From NBLH01 sp050296515 (GTDB taxonomy: Bacteria; Bacteroidota; Bacteroidia; Bacteroidales; NBLH01): 64,000 nucleotides of DNA. The notes beneath the pieces were generated by a model. It saw nothing but the letters and a program-made list of their open reading frames with translations, ran no database searches and had not been told where the DNA came from. The position numbers were made by a program, and so were the translations under genes. Each line of letters opens with the position of its first letter. Positions within the stretch are counted from its first letter, which is position 1. The stretch lies in the NCBI GenBank assembly GCA_050296515.1, contig JBNKRJ010000008.1, positions 17,872 to 81,871 of the forward strand, read 5' to 3'. Of the stretch, positions 61,550 to 64,000 are shown piece by piece.

Positions 61550-62035
61550 ATGACGAATACATTCCTTTCATTTACTGTTTACCGTGAATTATTCGCTGTA
61601 AATGTAAGCAAGGTACTTGAAGTGTTGCAAAATCAACACATCACACAGGTACCGAATGTCCCGGATTATATTAAAGGGATAATAAATTTTAGAGGAGAGA
61701 TTGTTCCACTATTCGAGGCAAGGATTAAGTTCAATCTCCCTGAGCGTGAAGATGACAAATATGTTATCATTGTTCTGGACCTTTTGGATGAAGGCGAACC
61801 ATTTAGAATTGGAGTTATTGTTGACAGAGTCAGGGATGTAATCGGCATCGATGATTCTGAAATTAAACCAGTTCCTAAAATGAATGGCAATTTTAATACT
61901 GATTTTATAAACGGCATATATAAGCTCAATGAAAGTTTTATAATGCTATTAGATGTAGAGAAAGTATTCTCAGATGATGAAATTATAATGCTTAAAGAAA
62001 GTACGAAAGAAGATTTATTAATTCAAAATCAATAA
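61550..62035 (+). CDS. cheW: CheW-type coupling protein (161 aa)
   Basis: A single CheW domain (about 5-145): FLSFTVYRELFAVNVSKVLE, then the conserved VPNVPDYIKGIINFRGEIVP stretch, the GVIVDRVRDVIGI segment and FINGIYKLNESFIMLLDVEKV. It joins the receptor-like protein encoded just downstream to CheA. It starts 47 bp after cheA and ends 3 bp before the receptor gene, so the cluster is one operon. Confidence 0.94.
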   Translation: MTNTFLSFTVYRELFAVNVSKVLEVLQNQHITQVPNVPDYIKGIINFRGEIVPLFEARIKFNLPEREDDKYVIIVLDLLDEGEPFRIGVIVDRVRDVIGIDDSEIKPVPKMNGNFNTDFINGIYKLNESFIMLLDVEKVFSDDEIIMLKESTKEDLLIQNQ

Positions 62036-62038
62036 GTT

Positions 62039-64000
62039 ATGTTTAAAAATATAAGAATAAGAACGAAACTAACTGTAAGTTTCCTGTTTGTTGCAATACT
62101 TGCAATTATTGTGGGGTATGAAGGAATAAGGTGCATAAATGAATTGGCAGATGAAGATCAGATTCTATATAATGAGCACACTGTACCAATTGAGCACTGT
62201 GTAGACATGGGTATATTATTTCAGCGCATGCGTTTTGACATTAGGACTTTTGTCGAAAAAGATAAAACTGAGGACATTCAAATGTACATTGATCATGCTA
62301 AAAAAAGAAGTTCTGAATTTGATGACGCAATGAGAAAGTTTGAAGGCTCTGATACCGATGAAATGAACAGGCCCAACATTCAAAATGTTAAAGACAAAAA
62401 ATCGGCATATGTCGGATTTATTAACGAAGTTGCTCTCTTGGCACAACAAAATAATGATTCTGCGGCAAATTCTATTATTGACAATAAGATGGAACCTATC
62501 AATGAAGAACTGCAAAAAGCCATGGATCTATTGATAGGAGAATCAATTCATTCCGCTGGCCTTTCGGCAAAAAAAAATCAGGAATCAGCTGCTTCATCAA
62601 CCACATTTATGATAGTCCTGCTTCTTTTTATAGTGTTTGTGGCCGCAGCCCTGGGCTTTTTTATCGCAACTAATATCCAGAATATTATAAAGACAGTAGT
62701 GAAAGAGGTAAACCAATTAACCGAAAATACGATGGCAGGTCTTTTAGGTTCTCGTACAAATATCGAAAAAGTTAATTTTGAATTCAGAGCAATTCCTGAA
62801 GGTTTTAACAAGGCATTAGACACAGTTATCGGCCCATTGAATGTGGCAGCAGAATATGTTGACAGGATTTCAAAAGGAAATATACCGCCTAAAATAACTG
62901 ATAATTATAACGGCGATTTCAATGAAATCAAAAACAACCTGAATTTATGTATTGATGCAATAAACAACCTGGTTGTAGATTCAATCTCATTGTCAGAAGC
63001 AGCAACTATGGGTAAATTCGAAACCAGGGCCGATATTTCAAAACACGAAGGTGATTATGCAAAAATTGTTAAAGGTGTAAATAATACCTTAGATACGGTT
63101 GTGGATAAAATATACTGGTACGAATCGATGCTTGATTCAATTCCATTCCCGATTTCTGTTACAGACATGGATATGAACTGGACATTTTTCAACAAACCTG
63201 CTGAACAGATAACCGGGCAATCAAGAAAAGATATGATTGGAAAACAATGCAACCATTGGGGTGCCGATATCTGTAAAACTGAAAATTGCGGAATCAACCT
63301 GATGAAAAAAGGGACTTTGGTCTCCAATTTCAAACAACCGGGTCTAAACAAAAACTTCCAGGTAGATACCGCCTATTTGACTGATATGCAAGGCAATCAG
63401 GTTGGACACATAGAAATTGTGCAGGATATTACCAGACAAATTAGAATAAATGATTATAGCACTGTTGAGATAAAAAGACTTGCCTCAAACCTTGAAAAGC
63501 TGTCTATGGGAAATCTCGAATTTGACACAAATGTTGAAATGCCCGATAAATATACCGAAAACGAATTCAAAAATTTTACGCTTATCAACGAGAACCTGAC
63601 TAAAGCTCAGACAGCAATCAACTTGCTTATTTCAGATGCTCAATTACTAGTAAATGCTGCTGTTGAAGGCAAACTGGCTACACGTGCCGATGCTTCAAAA
63701 CACGAAGGTGATTTCCGTAAAATTGTTGAAGGAGTTAATAATACGCTTGATGCAGTTATTGGCCCCTTAAATGTTGCAGCTGAATATGTTGACAGGATTG
63801 CAAATGGGAATATCCCACCTAAAATCACTGATAATTATAACGGAGACTTTAATGAAGTGAAAAACAACCTGAACGTTTGTATTGATTCCATTAATGGATT
63901 ATTATCATCTCACAAAGAAATGCGGGATCAACACGACCTTGGAATGCTGGATGCAGAAATGCCTGTTGAAAAATTTGAAGGGGCGTATGCCACATTGGCA
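62039..64000 (+). CDS. Methyl-accepting chemotaxis-like receptor with repeated HAMP units and PAS domain (3' end outside window)
   Basis: The frame is open from the ATG at 62039 to the window end (654 codons). A membrane helix (TKLTVSFLFVAILAIIVGY) precedes a four-helix-bundle sensor domain (about 35-185) and a second helix (TFMIVLLLFIVFVAAALGFF). The cytoplasmic part repeats HAMP-like units: the block IGPLNVAAEYVDRI followed by IPPKITDNYNGDFNE occurs twice (near 62830 and 63760), and the SKHEGDYAKIVKGVNNTLD type also occurs twice. Between them is a PAS domain (about 361-466, SMLDSIPFPISVTDMDMNW) with a CNHWGADICKTENC cysteine cluster. The signalling hairpin should lie beyond the window. Nested HAMP units occur in soluble and membrane chemoreceptors of this type. 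Confidence 0.88.
   Translation, partial: MFKNIRIRTKLTVSFLFVAILAIIVGYEGIRCINELADEDQILYNEHTVPIEHCVDMGILFQRMRFDIRTFVEKDKTEDIQMYIDHAKKRSSEFDDAMRKFEGSDTDEMNRPNIQNVKDKKSAYVGFINEVALLAQQNNDSAANSIIDNKMEPINEELQKAMDLLIGESIHSAGLSAKKNQESAASSTTFMIVLLLFIVFVAAALGFFIATNIQNIIKTVVKEVNQLTENTMAGLLGSRTNIEKVNFEFRAIPEGFNKALDTVIGPLNVAAEYVDRISKGNIPPKITDNYNGDFNEIKNNLNLCIDAINNLVVDSISLSEAATMGKFETRADISKHEGDYAKIVKGVNNTLDTVVDKIYWYESMLDSIPFPISVTDMDMNWTFFNKPAEQITGQSRKDMIGKQCNHWGADICKTENCGINLMKKGTLVSNFKQPGLNKNFQVDTAYLTDMQGNQVGHIEIVQDITRQIRINDYSTVEIKRLASNLEKLSMGNLEFDTNVEMPDKYTENEFKNFTLINENLTKAQTAINLLISDAQLLVNAAVEGKLATRADASKHEGDFRKIVEGVNNTLDAVIGPLNVAAEYVDRIANGNIPPKITDNYNGDFNEVKNNLNVCIDSINGLLSSHKEMRDQHDLGMLDAEMPVEKFEGAYATLA

Overview
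The window looks like a chromosomal piece of a member of the Bacteroidota, probably of the Marinilabiliales/Prolixibacteraceae type. The signs are low-GC DNA, Bacteroidota-style -7 promoter boxes (TAnnTTTG), type IX secretion C-terminal sorting domains, a Nudix-family arabinose regulator, many secreted glycosidases whose signal peptides end in A/S-Q, and almost no Shine-Dalgarno sequences. The taxon is an inference from gene content; no rRNA or marker gene is present. No tRNA, rRNA, CRISPR array, transposase or phage gene was recognised.

Positions 1-12.7 kb hold a plus-strand glycan-degradation run: the end of a CE2-like SGNH esterase, a decayed CE6-type esterase, three GH2 enzymes, a GH27 alpha-galactosidase, a multiply frameshifted SGNH hydrolase pseudogene and a GH42 beta-galactosidase. 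No SusC/SusD pair is in view. Positions 12.9-26 kb hold an arabinose regulon: Nudix-type regulator araR, a sodium/sugar symporter, araA, araD, araB, a GH51 arabinofuranosidase, a lipoprotein aldose 1-epimerase and a GH127/GH146-type beta-L-arabinofuranosidase. Together the two blocks suggest growth on arabinogalactan or pectic arabinan/galactan side chains. Three 19-bp imperfect palindromes near araR and the symporter are candidate AraR operators. Several dispersed repeat families lie between these genes, and two copies end exactly on a start codon.

Positions 26-43 kb hold a NarL-type response regulator and its TPR histidine kinase, divergent from a LipL32-family secreted protein; two small membrane proteins; a minus-strand group of two unknown cytoplasmic proteins and a large leucine-rich-repeat protein; and two tandemly duplicated BspA-like proteins with T9SS signals. 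A 29-bp element sits exactly 34 bp upstream of a -7 box in front of the LipL32-like gene and both BspA-like genes, which suggests a shared regulon, plausibly of the adjacent two-component system. Remnants of a VOC-family gene and an NmrA-like oxidoreductase gene lie beside the duplication.

Positions 44.5-58 kb hold a minus-strand electron-transfer locus: a b561-type cytochrome, a second b-type membrane cytochrome, an Fe-S/FAD reductase, two very large multihaem cytochromes (23 and 25 CXXCH motifs), an outer-membrane beta-barrel, a lipoprotein and a fused CcsBA cytochrome c synthetase. This is the best candidate for an under-described system: a possible transmembrane electron conduit. Positions 58-64 kb hold a rubrerythrin remnant and a plus-strand chemotaxis-type signalling cluster (stand-alone receiver, CheA, CheW, and a chemoreceptor-like protein that runs off the end).
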